Below, one piece after another: positions 24,988 to 40,951 of a DNA stretch of 64,000 bases (positions are counted from its first letter, which is position 1; each line of letters begins with the position of its first letter). The notes under the pieces were generated by a model. That model did not search any database. It was not told the DNA's origin and saw nothing but the letters and a program-made list of their open reading frames with translations. The stretch covers positions 1 to 64,000 of the forward strand of contig JAAXIY010000033.1 in assembly GCA_012270125.1 (NCBI GenBank), written 5' to 3'. The translations under genes and the position numbers were made by a program. This DNA is from Paracoccaceae bacterium. Lineage in GTDB: Bacteria > Pseudomonadota > Alphaproteobacteria > Rhodobacterales > Rhodobacteraceae.

Positions 24988-25941
24988 TCAATAAAGCTTA
25001 CTGTCGCGGTCAATTTCCAACTGTAAGTCAAGATTTTTTATAGAATAAAAATAATCTCTTAAAGTATCTTTTCCCGTTGAAGGCGTCATATTTGCGTCAT
25101 AGCATTCTTTCTTTTCGTCCCAAATTAACATGGACTCTGTTGCATAATACTTTGCTATTTTAATGAGCTCAGACTTGTTCTTAGCCCAATTTGAGAAAGG
25201 AGAAATTATTAATAGCAACAGTCTTATGGCATCAAGAAGTTTTGTTGGGAAGGACTTATATTTTGGAGACACCTCAAATATTTCAAATAATATTTTACCA
25301 ATATCTTTGGGTGTTATTGACTGCTTTGGCCCCCCGATTGGCAGTATTTTTCGCCACTTAGTTTTGTCTTTAATACACGACAGAATATACAGTGATAAAT
25401 CCTTCTCAGAAATTGGATTGCATTGCGTTATTTGTCCATCACCAAAGTAGACGTAAGGTTTGCCTTTTTTTATATTTTCTATTTGTCCAGATAGAGACTT
25501 GAAATAGGCCGTGGGCCTTACAATAGAAAAATTCAGGCCACTTTTTTTCAGCTCTTCCTCAAAAGCAAGTTTTTCAAATTGAAATGCTAATCTTGGTTTC
25601 TGAACACAAATGGCTGAAAGTAAAATAAATTGTGAACATTTTAAAGCTTTTGCTTTTTCTAAAAGAAGACAATTTAGTTTATAGTCTACAAGATGAGCAT
25701 CCTTGGGTTCGCCAGTTCTGCTTGCAAGACATGAGATAATGACATCTACCTTTTCAAGATCAGCTATCCAATTATTATCATTGTTTGATATTTTGATTAC
25801 TTTTAATTTCTTATTTAGCTGGCCAGGCTTATTATCTGAATGTCTTTTTGCTGTAACAACATCAAAGCCATTATCTAAAGCATACTTAACAACGTTTTTG
25901 CCTATGTAACCAGTAGAGCCAGCAACAAAAATTTTTGTCAA
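24988..25941 (-). CDS. bciA: Divinyl (proto)chlorophyllide 8-vinyl reductase, BciA type
   Basis: BciA reduces the C8 vinyl of divinyl-(proto)chlorophyllide to ethyl with NADPH. The protein matches plant/Chlorobi DVR in an ordered set of motifs: 'VAGSTGYIGKNVVKYAL', 'ISCLASRTGEPKD', 'FILLSAICVQKP', 'SIVRPTAYFKSLSGQ', 'PYVYFGDGQITQCNPISEKDL', 'ILPIGGPKQSITP' and 'YYATESMLI'. There is no ATG; TTG 25941 with GAAAGG eight bases upstream is preferred over GTG 25950 next to that site, giving 317 residues. It is the last biosynthetic gene of the minus-strand unit from ppaA and takes the place of bchJ, which is not seen. Confidence 0.9.
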   Translation of the reverse strand: MTKIFVAGSTGYIGKNVVKYALDNGFDVVTAKRHSDNKPGQLNKKLKVIKISNNDNNWIADLEKVDVIISCLASRTGEPKDAHLVDYKLNCLLLEKAKALKCSQFILLSAICVQKPRLAFQFEKLAFEEELKKSGLNFSIVRPTAYFKSLSGQIENIKKGKPYVYFGDGQITQCNPISEKDLSLYILSCIKDKTKWRKILPIGGPKQSITPKDIGKILFEIFEVSPKYKSFPTKLLDAIRLLLLIISPFSNWAKNKSELIKIAKYYATESMLIWDEKKECYDANMTPSTGKDTLRDYFYSIKNLDLQLEIDRDSKLY

Positions 25942-25977
25942 CTTGAACACCTTTCAAGTTAATATTTCAACGTCACT

Positions 25978-26505
25978 TCACGCTTGCTGAAAATCAAATA
26001 GTTTCTCAAAATGTTCATTTAAATAAATTTTGAACCACTGGGTATAGTCTGATGGTGAAAGTTTTACTTTTTCTTTAAGTTTTTCAATATCTACCCAAGC
26101 AAAATTCATAACCTCTTCTGGGTTCATTTTTACTTCAGGGGTTGTTTGACAGATGGCAGAAAAACAGTCCACTTGTTCATGCTCAATTAGCCCGTTACCA
26201 ACTCTTGCTTTGTATTCGATTTGATCAATAAAACGTAACTCTAAGTTTTTAAGACCAAGTTCTTCAAATATTCTTCTATGGGAACAATCTTCTGTGCTTT
26301 CTCCCCAATTTGGGTGAGAACAGCATGAGTTAGCCCAAAGTTTAGGTGAGTGATATTTATTAGGTGCTCTCTGTTGAATAAGTAATTTTCCATCACAAAA
26401 AACAAAAATAGAGATGGCTTTGTGTTTTAGTCCTCTCTTATGAACTTCAAGCTTTTCTACGGGCTCTAAATTTCCGTTATTCCAGGCGGGTATTAAAATC
26501 GTCAT
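25978..26505 (-). CDS. idi: Isopentenyl-diphosphate delta-isomerase, type I
   Basis: This Nudix-fold isomerase interconverts isopentenyl and dimethylallyl diphosphate. The 175 residues include the catalytic Cys in 'ANSCCSHPNWGES' and the Nudix-like helix 'EDCSHRRIFEELGLK' with the catalytic Glu region 'NPEEVMNFAWVDIEKL'. The ATG overlaps the bchP stop (ATGA), so it is translated in step with geranylgeranyl reductase, linking precursor isomerisation to pigment tail synthesis as in Rhodobacter. The gap to bciA is 36 bases. Confidence 0.92.
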   Translation of the reverse strand: MTILIPAWNNGNLEPVEKLEVHKRGLKHKAISIFVFCDGKLLIQQRAPNKYHSPKLWANSCCSHPNWGESTEDCSHRRIFEELGLKNLELRFIDQIEYKARVGNGLIEHEQVDCFSAICQTTPEVKMNPEEVMNFAWVDIEKLKEKVKLSPSDYTQWFKIYLNEHFEKLFDFQQA

Positions 26506-27680
26506 GTATATTCCTTCGAAACAATACCTAACAAATGAGCAATATTCTTTAAGGCGATTTTTAGGTGTGCAAGTGGTTGAGCTTTTCCTAATTCTTTATT
26601 CATATAAGCTTCAAATGTCATTGTCTGCACATCAACATCATGACAAAGAGAAACAAATCTTTCCCTTCTATCATCTGTTTTATAATATGCGTTTTGCATC
26701 GCGCCTAGTACTTTAAAAACAGTACCATGCTGTTTGACAAAGGATTTTTGAGCCAGTGCAAGCAGCTTAGGGTTATTATTTTTCAAAGCTTCGGTCACTG
26801 CCAACGCGGCCATTCGACCGGAACACATCGCATAAAATATTCCCTCGCCAGAACTTGGAGCAACCACACCAGCTGCATCACCAGCCAGCAGAACGTCTTT
26901 ACCGTTATCCCACTTTTTTAAAGGTTTAAGTGGAATAGGTGCGCCTTCTTTTCTAATGGTTTCGCAAGCCTCTAAACCTGAGTTTATTCTGAGAGATGAT
27001 GTTGCGTCTTTTAAATCAAATCCCTTTACACCTGTTCCCATGCCCACTGAGACTGTATCACCATGTGGGAAGACCCAACCATAAAAATCTGGAGAAATTG
27101 ATCCATTATAAATGACATCACAACGATCTGATTTATACCCAGAAAAGTCTTCAGGTGCCTTGATAATTTCATGATATGCAATGACATAAGGAATTTGATC
27201 TGCATCTGGAATTTCAGATCTTGCTACTTTACTTCTAGCCCCGTCAGCACCGATAATGATTTTGGCACTAATTTTTTCTTTATTTTCGTTTTCGTGATTT
27301 AAAAATTCAACTGTTGTCTCACCATTCTGACGAGTGATTTTATCAAATGTTCCAGAAAACCTAGTAACACCGATAGATCTGGCTCGTTCACGCAGGAATT
27401 CATCAAATTCTTCCCTATCTACCATTCCAACAAAGCCATTCTCGATCGGTATATCTACACTGCGATTTGTTGGAGAAACCATCCTTGCCGTTACAATTTT
27501 GGCTTTAAGCAAACGATCGGGTATGTCAAAATCTCTGATAAGGATCGGTGGTATCGCTCCACCACATGGTTTAATTCGCCCTGGCCGATCTAAAAGAGCC
27601 ACTTTATGACCTAATTTGCCAAGGTCTTCGGCAGCAGTAGCTCCACAAGGGCCACCGCCAATAATTATAACATCATACAT
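26502..27680 (-). CDS. bchP: Geranylgeranyl reductase
   Basis: BchP is an FAD-dependent reductase that turns the geranylgeranyl tail of bacteriochlorophyll into phytyl in three steps. The 392-residue protein begins with 'MYDVIIIGGGPCGATAAEDLGKLG', the dinucleotide motif, followed by 'DRPGRIKPCGGAIPP' and 'IIGADGARSKVARSEI'; 'LLAGDAAGVVAPSSGEGIFYAM' is the second FAD motif. ATG 27680 is chosen, while GTG 27689 is in frame and overlaps the preceding gene. It lies between the PucC-like carrier gene and idi. Confidence 0.94.
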   Translation of the reverse strand: MYDVIIIGGGPCGATAAEDLGKLGHKVALLDRPGRIKPCGGAIPPILIRDFDIPDRLLKAKIVTARMVSPTNRSVDIPIENGFVGMVDREEFDEFLRERARSIGVTRFSGTFDKITRQNGETTVEFLNHENENKEKISAKIIIGADGARSKVARSEIPDADQIPYVIAYHEIIKAPEDFSGYKSDRCDVIYNGSISPDFYGWVFPHGDTVSVGMGTGVKGFDLKDATSSLRINSGLEACETIRKEGAPIPLKPLKKWDNGKDVLLAGDAAGVVAPSSGEGIFYAMCSGRMAALAVTEALKNNNPKLLALAQKSFVKQHGTVFKVLGAMQNAYYKTDDRRERFVSLCHDVDVQTMTFEAYMNKELGKAQPLAHLKIALKNIAHLLGIVSKEYT

Positions 27681-27681
27681 T

Positions 27682-28995
27682 TTACTCACCCGGTATTGCT
27701 ATATTTTTCCCATAACTTTTATTAAACGTAATTGATGTGCTGGCTAAAAGAGCGGCCAATGCGAAAAGGCTTGCCTCTATTGAGAAAACCATTCCATAAG
27801 CATTAACTGGACTTAGATCTACTAACTGTAAAAGGTCCACAAGAATAGTACCCAATAGGCCACCAAACCCAGCAGCAATGGCTTGCGCTGCCCCCCATAA
27901 CCCCATCCTAGTCCCTTCACGACTCTTGGCACCACTTCCTGCTAAACTCATCATTGAGCCAATGGCGGCAACTGCGAACATGCCATTAAAAAAACCCAGA
28001 CCAATTACAGCAAATTCTAATGGCAGAAAACTTTTCATCTGGCCTAGCAGCATAATTGATAGAAGCATGAAACAGGATCCAAAACATCCCGCCTGAACCC
28101 ACGACTTGAGTGTGCCTAGTTTGAGCCCTGTTGCGAGTATACCAACAGTGAGCATTCCAATAAATACGCCACCATTTTGCATACCAGATAGGGAAGTTGT
28201 TTGACTAGGAGTGTACTTAAAAACAATACCAGCGTATGGCTCAAGAATAAGTTCTTGCATAAAGTATGCTGTCATTGAGAGAAAAACAAAAATTGTAAAA
28301 TTTCTAGTTTTTGAGTGCTGCCACACACTTTTTAGTTCTTCGAATAAAGGTGCTTTTTCTTCATTCTTTTGCTCTACTTTTTCCAGATTATTTTCAATTC
28401 TCCAAGTTGCGACGACTGATATAATCAAAGTTAAAAATGTAAGGCTAGCTACAATTTTGAAAAGTAATTCAAAGCTATATGGCACTAATAGCATCCCAAC
28501 AATTCCCGCCGTCATTGCAATTCCAAATATCATCATTAACCAAGTAATCATGGCAGCTGCAGGGCGACGTCTTTCTGCAGTATGTTTCGCCATAAGTGCG
28601 AGTAAAGAGGTTCCAGATGCTCCAACTCCCAACCCAATGAGTGTGTAAGCAAAAATGGAAATAACCATTGCAATAAGTGGGTTTTCAGCGAAAAATATTA
28701 AGCTTAAAGTTGCTAGATTTGCCCCAATTCCCAAAATTAGCATGCCAAGATTTATCCACTTTGTTCTATTATTTTCTAGATCGGAAATTAATCCCCACTT
28801 TGGCCGAGAGAGTTGAACGGCGTAATGTAAACCAACCAAAAACCCAGGAATTGTAGCGGCCATAGATAACTCAACAACCATTAATCGGTTTAAGGTTGAA
28901 GTCATTATGACGACTATTGCACCCAGGCATGCCTGAACTAATCCAAGGCGGAATATAGAAAACCATCCGAGCGTTTTTTGTTTACTGTCAATCAT
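27682..28995 (-). CDS. PucC/LhaA-like major facilitator of the bch2 group
   Basis: This 437-residue protein of about twelve membrane helices belongs to the BCD (bacteriochlorophyll delivery) family of the major facilitator fold. Family traits are 'LNRLMVVELSMAATIPGFLVGLHYAVQLSRPKWG' near the N-terminus, 'LALMAKHTAERRRPAAAM' and 'GLWGAAQAIAAGFGGLLGTI'. It stands between bchG and bchP, the place of ORF428 (bch2) in Rhodobacter. It may pass pigment to the complexes. ATG 28995 overlaps the bchG stop by one base; a longer frame to 29031 is not needed. A second relative, lhaA, is at 40951. Confidence 0.88.
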   Translation of the reverse strand: MIDSKQKTLGWFSIFRLGLVQACLGAIVVIMTSTLNRLMVVELSMAATIPGFLVGLHYAVQLSRPKWGLISDLENNRTKWINLGMLILGIGANLATLSLIFFAENPLIAMVISIFAYTLIGLGVGASGTSLLALMAKHTAERRRPAAAMITWLMMIFGIAMTAGIVGMLLVPYSFELLFKIVASLTFLTLIISVVATWRIENNLEKVEQKNEEKAPLFEELKSVWQHSKTRNFTIFVFLSMTAYFMQELILEPYAGIVFKYTPSQTTSLSGMQNGGVFIGMLTVGILATGLKLGTLKSWVQAGCFGSCFMLLSIMLLGQMKSFLPLEFAVIGLGFFNGMFAVAAIGSMMSLAGSGAKSREGTRMGLWGAAQAIAAGFGGLLGTILVDLLQLVDLSPVNAYGMVFSIEASLFALAALLASTSITFNKSYGKNIAIPGE

Positions 28996-29900
28996 TATTG
29001 TCCCACCGCCTGTGATATCCCGATAGAGCAAACCATCATTCCACTTACGAACATCAAAACCCCTGTTGAATTATACCAAGGAGCATATCTTTCTGGATCG
29101 CTTAATAATCTCCGCATTGCTATGAATTGCCCAAATACAAGTAATAAGACAAAAGCAGAAAATAGAGGAAGTCCCCAAGTGTAGAGTAAAGCTACAACGA
29201 AAATTTGAGGTGCAGCCATTACATAACAAGCAATTTTGGCCGCTCTGTCTGGTCCCAATTGAACAGGGAGTGAATTTATTCCAAGCGCTTTATCACCTTT
29301 CAACGCTTTAAAGTCATTTAGAGTCATAATGCCATGTGCACCAATCGCATAAGCAATCGCGACTAAGATTATTTTTGTATCAGGAAATGCTTGCAGCATA
29401 ACTGCAGCACCAGTGAACCAGGGAATGCCTTCATAACAAAGACCAACTAAACCAGGGCCCCAAATGCCAGATTTTTTTAATCGAATTGGTTCTATTGAAT
29501 AGATCCATGCAGCCAGTGCGGCAAAGATCGTTGCAATAAACCCCCAAATGCCGAGCTGCCAACCTAGGACTAATGCAAGTAATGTCATTCCTAATGCTAT
29601 TTTAAGCCCCCAATTACCTGGCATTCTACCGGAAGGGATTGGTCTGTTAGGTTCATTAATTGTGTCTACATGTCTATCACACCAATCATTTGCTGCTTGG
29701 CTCATTCCACAAACAACAGGGCCAGCGACTATTATTCCGAGTATTAGTAAGTCCAAATTTTCTGCGATAGATGCGCCGGATGATATAACTCCACAGGCAT
29801 AAGCCCACATTGGGGGAAACCAAGTTATTGGTTTAAGAAGTTCAAGAACAACTAAGAAATTAGGATAAGTTGTTGGCTGTTTACTATTCGTGACACTCAT
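28995..29900 (-). CDS. bchG: Bacteriochlorophyll synthase (esterifying enzyme)
   Basis: BchG attaches geranylgeranyl diphosphate to bacteriochlorophyllide a. It is a UbiA-family prenyltransferase of 301 residues with about eight helices. The first aspartate motif is 'QAANDWCDRHVDTINEPNRPIPSGRMPG', the second 'LNDFKALKGDKALGINSLPVQLG'. The start ATG (29898-29900) sits at the centre of a palindrome and beside a PpsR-type site (29902-29919) with no ribosome-binding site, so the transcript may be leaderless. It heads bchG-carrier-bchP-idi-bciA and lies after ppsR. Confidence 0.94.
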   Translation of the reverse strand: MSVTNSKQPTTYPNFLVVLELLKPITWFPPMWAYACGVISSGASIAENLDLLILGIIVAGPVVCGMSQAANDWCDRHVDTINEPNRPIPSGRMPGNWGLKIALGMTLLALVLGWQLGIWGFIATIFAALAAWIYSIEPIRLKKSGIWGPGLVGLCYEGIPWFTGAAVMLQAFPDTKIILVAIAYAIGAHGIMTLNDFKALKGDKALGINSLPVQLGPDRAAKIACYVMAAPQIFVVALLYTWGLPLFSAFVLLLVFGQFIAMRRLLSDPERYAPWYNSTGVLMFVSGMMVCSIGISQAVGQ

Positions 29901-29901
29901 G

Positions 29902-29919
29902 TGTCATATATTATTGACA
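29902..29919 (-). promoter_or_regulatory. PpsR/CrtJ site over the bchG promoter
   Basis: A perfect TGTC-N10-GACA at 29902-29919. On the minus strand TTGCAT, 16 bases, TAATAT, then 7 bases lead into the ATG of bchG, so the site covers the -10 region and the start point coincides with the start codon. TGACAC-TCAT-GTGTCA (29891-29906) is a second, overlapping palindrome. Confidence 0.7.
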
Positions 29920-30000
29920 ATATGAAATCATGCAACTGAAAATAAACAGTTTTGTAAAACAAATGAAACATTTCTGGACGTTAAAAAGAGTTAAAAATAA

Positions 30001-30016
30001 ATAAACCGGAGTTTAT
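30001..30016 (-). terminator. Rho-independent terminator of ppsR with a UNCG tetraloop
   Basis: On the minus strand ATAAAC-TCCG-GTTTAT is a six-pair stem closed by cUCCGg, a very stable tetraloop of the UNCG class, followed by TTATTTTTAA. The ppsR stop codon lies in the stem. It should end the ppaA-ppsR transcript and separate it from bchG. Confidence 0.65.
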
Positions 30017-31425
30017 ATCTCAAACTTGCTTAGTTTTACATACAGGCTCTGCCTTGAAAGCCCTAAAAGATCAGCAGCGGCAGCTCTATTATTATTTGTA
30101 ATTTCTAATGCTGCCTCTATGCATATTTTTTCAATAACATCAGTTGTGTCAGTTACGATTTCCTTGAGTGTTGCGCTCCCAACTAACTCTTTTGCTGCTA
30201 TTTCATCTTGCTTATTATTTTCTTTGTAATTGATACTTGATGTACCATCCCTGCTTTGTGATGCAGAAACTTCCCTAACTATAAAGGCTACTAAGGCATT
30301 GGCATCAGATTTATTTCTAGAAACAGATGCCTCTATCTCTATCTTTGTACCAAAAACACTTTTTAGATGTGTGGAATATGTTTTAACAGCCCCCGATTTC
30401 ATCACGTTTTCTAACATAATTGCTAAATCAATTTCGCCTCTTCCAAGATAGTCTGAAAGATTTTTGGCTATTACTTCACTTTTATGACTAGAATTTGTTA
30501 GGTCCAAAAACCGATCATTTATGTACTGAATAGATCCATTTATGTCTGTAAATATTATAGCATCTGGGCTGCTGTGGAAAGTGGCTAATAGATTTTCCGT
30601 AAGTTCCTTTTCTCCTTGCTTCCTTATCGTTTTGGGGAAAAACTTACAGATAAGAATTTGCTGCCCTGCGGCTCTGTAGACATCAGGAGTTACTGAGAAA
30701 ATCACCTCTCCATTTGCGGTGTCAAGTTCCTCGCTCAAATCATAATTTCCATGAGCTGCAATTGAAATCTTCTCAACAAAGCCTTTTCTTTCAGATTTAT
30801 TCGAAAGAAATGACTGAATCGAAACTTTTTCATTGCTTTCGGAGCCTTTGTAGAACATTTCTTGGAAAGCAGGGTTGGAAAAAATGATTTCTCCCGACTT
30901 AGCGTTAACAAAAGCTAAAGCATCGCTAGTTTTTGCCAAAAGAACATTAAAGTGCGCTTCTAACTCTCTTTTTTCTTCAATACTTTCTTCGACGGCTATT
31001 TGCGCTTTCACGAACCTTTGTTGATTTTCCGAGATCGACTGAAGATCTCTGCCCAACAAAATTATTTTGCCGTCTTTGCCAAGCCGGTGGATATTGTATT
31101 TTATTGGAAAACGCCATTCTGCATTATCTATGTGGTTTAGTTCTAGACCGTACAAAACCGTTTCATCACTTTCTAGTTTAGCAATCGCTGCCTCTAATTT
31201 TGGGATACTCTCCACTGTAAGAAACTTTGTTAGTTTTCGACCGACCCAGTGGTTTAAATCGCCATACGATTTCTCAGCTTTATTGACTAGAATAGATGAT
31301 ATTTTTGTTTCGGCATCGATCAAAAAAGCAATATCTGAGGAAGTCGCTAACACCCCTCCAAGATACTCTGGTTCTATCATTGGAATGGATCCAAATTCCC
31401 AAGTGGTATCTGGCTTTTGATTCAT
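30013..31425 (-). CDS. ppsR: Photosynthesis gene repressor PpsR/CrtJ
   Basis: PpsR is a redox- and light-responsive repressor of pigment and antenna genes that binds TGT-N12-ACA sites. The 470-residue protein has tandem PAS domains (about residues 20-125, 155-265 and 285-395) and a C-terminal FIS-type helix-turn-helix 'AAAADLLGLSRQSLYVKLSKFEI'. Two cysteines that match in place the redox cysteines of Rhodobacter PpsR are Cys260 in 'QILICKFF' and Cys435 in 'IEKICIEAAL'. The start overlaps the ppaA stop, and eight full sites of its presumed operator occur in this window. Confidence 0.94.
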   Translation of the reverse strand: MNQKPDTTWEFGSIPMIEPEYLGGVLATSSDIAFLIDAETKISSILVNKAEKSYGDLNHWVGRKLTKFLTVESIPKLEAAIAKLESDETVLYGLELNHIDNAEWRFPIKYNIHRLGKDGKIILLGRDLQSISENQQRFVKAQIAVEESIEEKRELEAHFNVLLAKTSDALAFVNAKSGEIIFSNPAFQEMFYKGSESNEKVSIQSFLSNKSERKGFVEKISIAAHGNYDLSEELDTANGEVIFSVTPDVYRAAGQQILICKFFPKTIRKQGEKELTENLLATFHSSPDAIIFTDINGSIQYINDRFLDLTNSSHKSEVIAKNLSDYLGRGEIDLAIMLENVMKSGAVKTYSTHLKSVFGTKIEIEASVSRNKSDANALVAFIVREVSASQSRDGTSSINYKENNKQDEIAAKELVGSATLKEIVTDTTDVIEKICIEAALEITNNNRAAAADLLGLSRQSLYVKLSKFEI

Positions 31426-32225
31426 CCTTGCGCTGCCTCATTTAGTCTATTAATTTCTCTTTTTGCTTTATTTTCAACGTATTCTGTTACAGCGTCAAGT
31501 GAGTTTGTTACTAAGTTAAATCCACTTAAATCCACACCCTGTGAAATCTTATCAATATTACTTCCACCTAAGAAAATGGAAACCTTTTCACTACATTGTT
31601 TTCTAATTTCTTTAACACAATCGGCTGTTTCTTTAACGCTAAGATAGCTCGCGCTTGAAAAAAATATTCCGTCGTAGTCGTTAGCTCTTTGGAGTTCACA
31701 AATTTCCGATGAACTCGCATTTAGTTTTATTTTTAATGAATGCCCTTTTCGTCTCAGCATGTCACCCAATACAAGAGCTCCTAAAGTATGTTGTTCGCTT
31801 TGATGGACGCAAATAAGGTACCTTCTTCCATTGTCTAAACCAACGGTTGGCTTTGTTTTTTGAGCTATTTCTTTCAGCAAAACTTGTAAATTTGATGATC
31901 CGATAGTTACCTCGGAAAAACTTAAACTATCGTTTACCCAAGATTCTCCAAGCCTTACAGCTGCTATTGGAATACAATGGTCTATAATTGTCTCTCTCTT
32001 AAAGCCTAATTCTAATAGCTCTTGCAGAGCAGCTGAATAGTTAAAGTTCTTGGATAGACAATGCCTAACTAAAAGCATACCAGCATGCTCAACCCACTCT
32101 GGGTTAGCTGGCCGTAAAAGATGTCCTTTGCTAGCGTTGAGCGCAGAGTAAACCAGGCTCGAAATATGATCTATATCCGAACTTTGTGAAAATCTATTAT
32201 TTTTCTCATTCACGCTTGCCTCCAA
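31422..32225 (-). CDS. ppaA: AerR/PpaA-type cobalamin-binding antirepressor
   Basis: PpaA (AerR in R. capsulatus) binds vitamin B12 and modulates PpsR/CrtJ activity in response to light. The 267-residue protein has a helical N-terminal half and a C-terminal B12-type Rossmann domain: 'LICVHQSEQHTLGALVLGDMLRRKGHSLKIKL' holds the His and Gly pattern used by such domains, followed by 'YDGIFFSSASYLSVKE' and 'VSIFLGGSNI'. No SCHIC heme loop could be identified. It is co-transcribed with ppsR (ATGA overlap) and is divergent from bchF, with the PpsR-type sites in the gap. Confidence 0.88.
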   Translation of the reverse strand: MEASVNEKNNRFSQSSDIDHISSLVYSALNASKGHLLRPANPEWVEHAGMLLVRHCLSKNFNYSAALQELLELGFKRETIIDHCIPIAAVRLGESWVNDSLSFSEVTIGSSNLQVLLKEIAQKTKPTVGLDNGRRYLICVHQSEQHTLGALVLGDMLRRKGHSLKIKLNASSSEICELQRANDYDGIFFSSASYLSVKETADCVKEIRKQCSEKVSIFLGGSNIDKISQGVDLSGFNLVTNSLDAVTEYVENKAKREINRLNEAAQG

Positions 32226-32387
32226 ACCCTGAACGACTTAGGCGAAGCAGCTAACGGTTAATCTAATTTAATGTCTTATAGCATACTTAATTTTAGGTAA
32301 TTTGTCCAATTTTATGTTCCGACAAGTTGTTTCGTTCAAAATCAAAGATTTTCCATTGAAACTAAGGAGCTTATGCAATTTGAAAAA

Positions 32388-32405
32388 TGTTAATATAAAT
32401 AGACA
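32388..32405 (+). promoter_or_regulatory. Upstream PpsR-type site before bchF
   Basis: TGT (32388-32390), 12 bases, ACA (32403-32405), with G before ACA. It is one of a tandem pair; the centre is 33 bases from the next, close to three helical turns, fitting cooperative binding. It lies between divergent ppaA and bchF. Confidence 0.65.
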
Positions 32406-32420
32406 GTATTTTTAAAATAG

Positions 32421-32438
32421 TGTAAGTTTTTATTGACA
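32421..32438 (+). promoter_or_regulatory. PpsR-type site covering the bchF -35 box
   Basis: TGT (32421-32423), 12 bases, ACA (32436-32438); its right half is TTGACA (32433-32438). AATACT (32455-32460) after 16 bases is the likely -10, and only six bases separate it from the bchF ATG at 32467. Confidence 0.7.
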
Positions 32439-32466
32439 TATTTTTGTGCTCAGCAATACTTGTGTC

Positions 32467-40282
<7,816 letters not shown>

Positions 40283-40283
<1 letters not shown>

Positions 40284-40951
40284 TGCTTTATGACCAAACG
40301 CTTTCTCGCGTTGAGACTTATTTTGATAAAACTGCCTCAAAGACTTGGGAGCAGCTTACCTCGGATGCTCCAGTCTCTAAAATTCGTCAAACCGTGCGGA
40401 TTGGCAGGGAAAGAATGAGGAATAAATTATTAGGTCAATTACCTAACGATTTAAGTGAGGCTCGAATTTTAGATGCTGGTTGCGGCACCGGACAACTAAC
40501 AACAGAGCTTGTAAAAAGGGGTGCCTCAGTAGTCGCTACCGATATTAGCAATTCTCTTATTCAGATTGCTAAAAACAGAATACCTAAAGATTATCACAGG
40601 AAAATCAATTTCCATGTCGGTGATTTATGTAACAAAGATCTTGGGCAATTTGATTATGTTATCGCTATGGATAGCCTGATTTATTACTCATTAAATGATC
40701 TTTCCAGAATTTTAATTGGATTAAAACAAAGGACTACAAAGGAAGTTATTTTTACTGTTGCTCCAAGAACTAAGCTACTCCTAGTTATGTGGTATTTGGG
40801 AAAATTAGCTCCTAAAGGAGACAAATCCCCAGTTATGGTTCCTCATTCTTTGGGCAAAATTTCAGAAAATCTGTTTGGAATTGCCAAGGTCAAAGACCTT
40901 GGGAGAGTTTCTTCAGGATTTTATATTTCACAAGGTATTAGTTGTATTTAA
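40283..40951 (+). CDS. bchM: Mg-protoporphyrin IX methyltransferase
   Basis: BchM methylates the ring-C propionate of Mg-protoporphyrin using S-adenosylmethionine. The 222-residue protein has the SAM loop 'ILDAGCGTGQLTTELVKRGASVVATDIS' (about residues 56-83), followed by 'FDYVIAMDSLIYYSLNDL' and the C-terminal 'APRTKLLLVMWYLGKLAPKGDKSP', typical of BchM/ChlM. ATG 40283 shares its A with the bchL stop; the in-frame TTG 40280 before it is discounted. It is followed by lhaA with a TAATG overlap. Confidence 0.94.
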
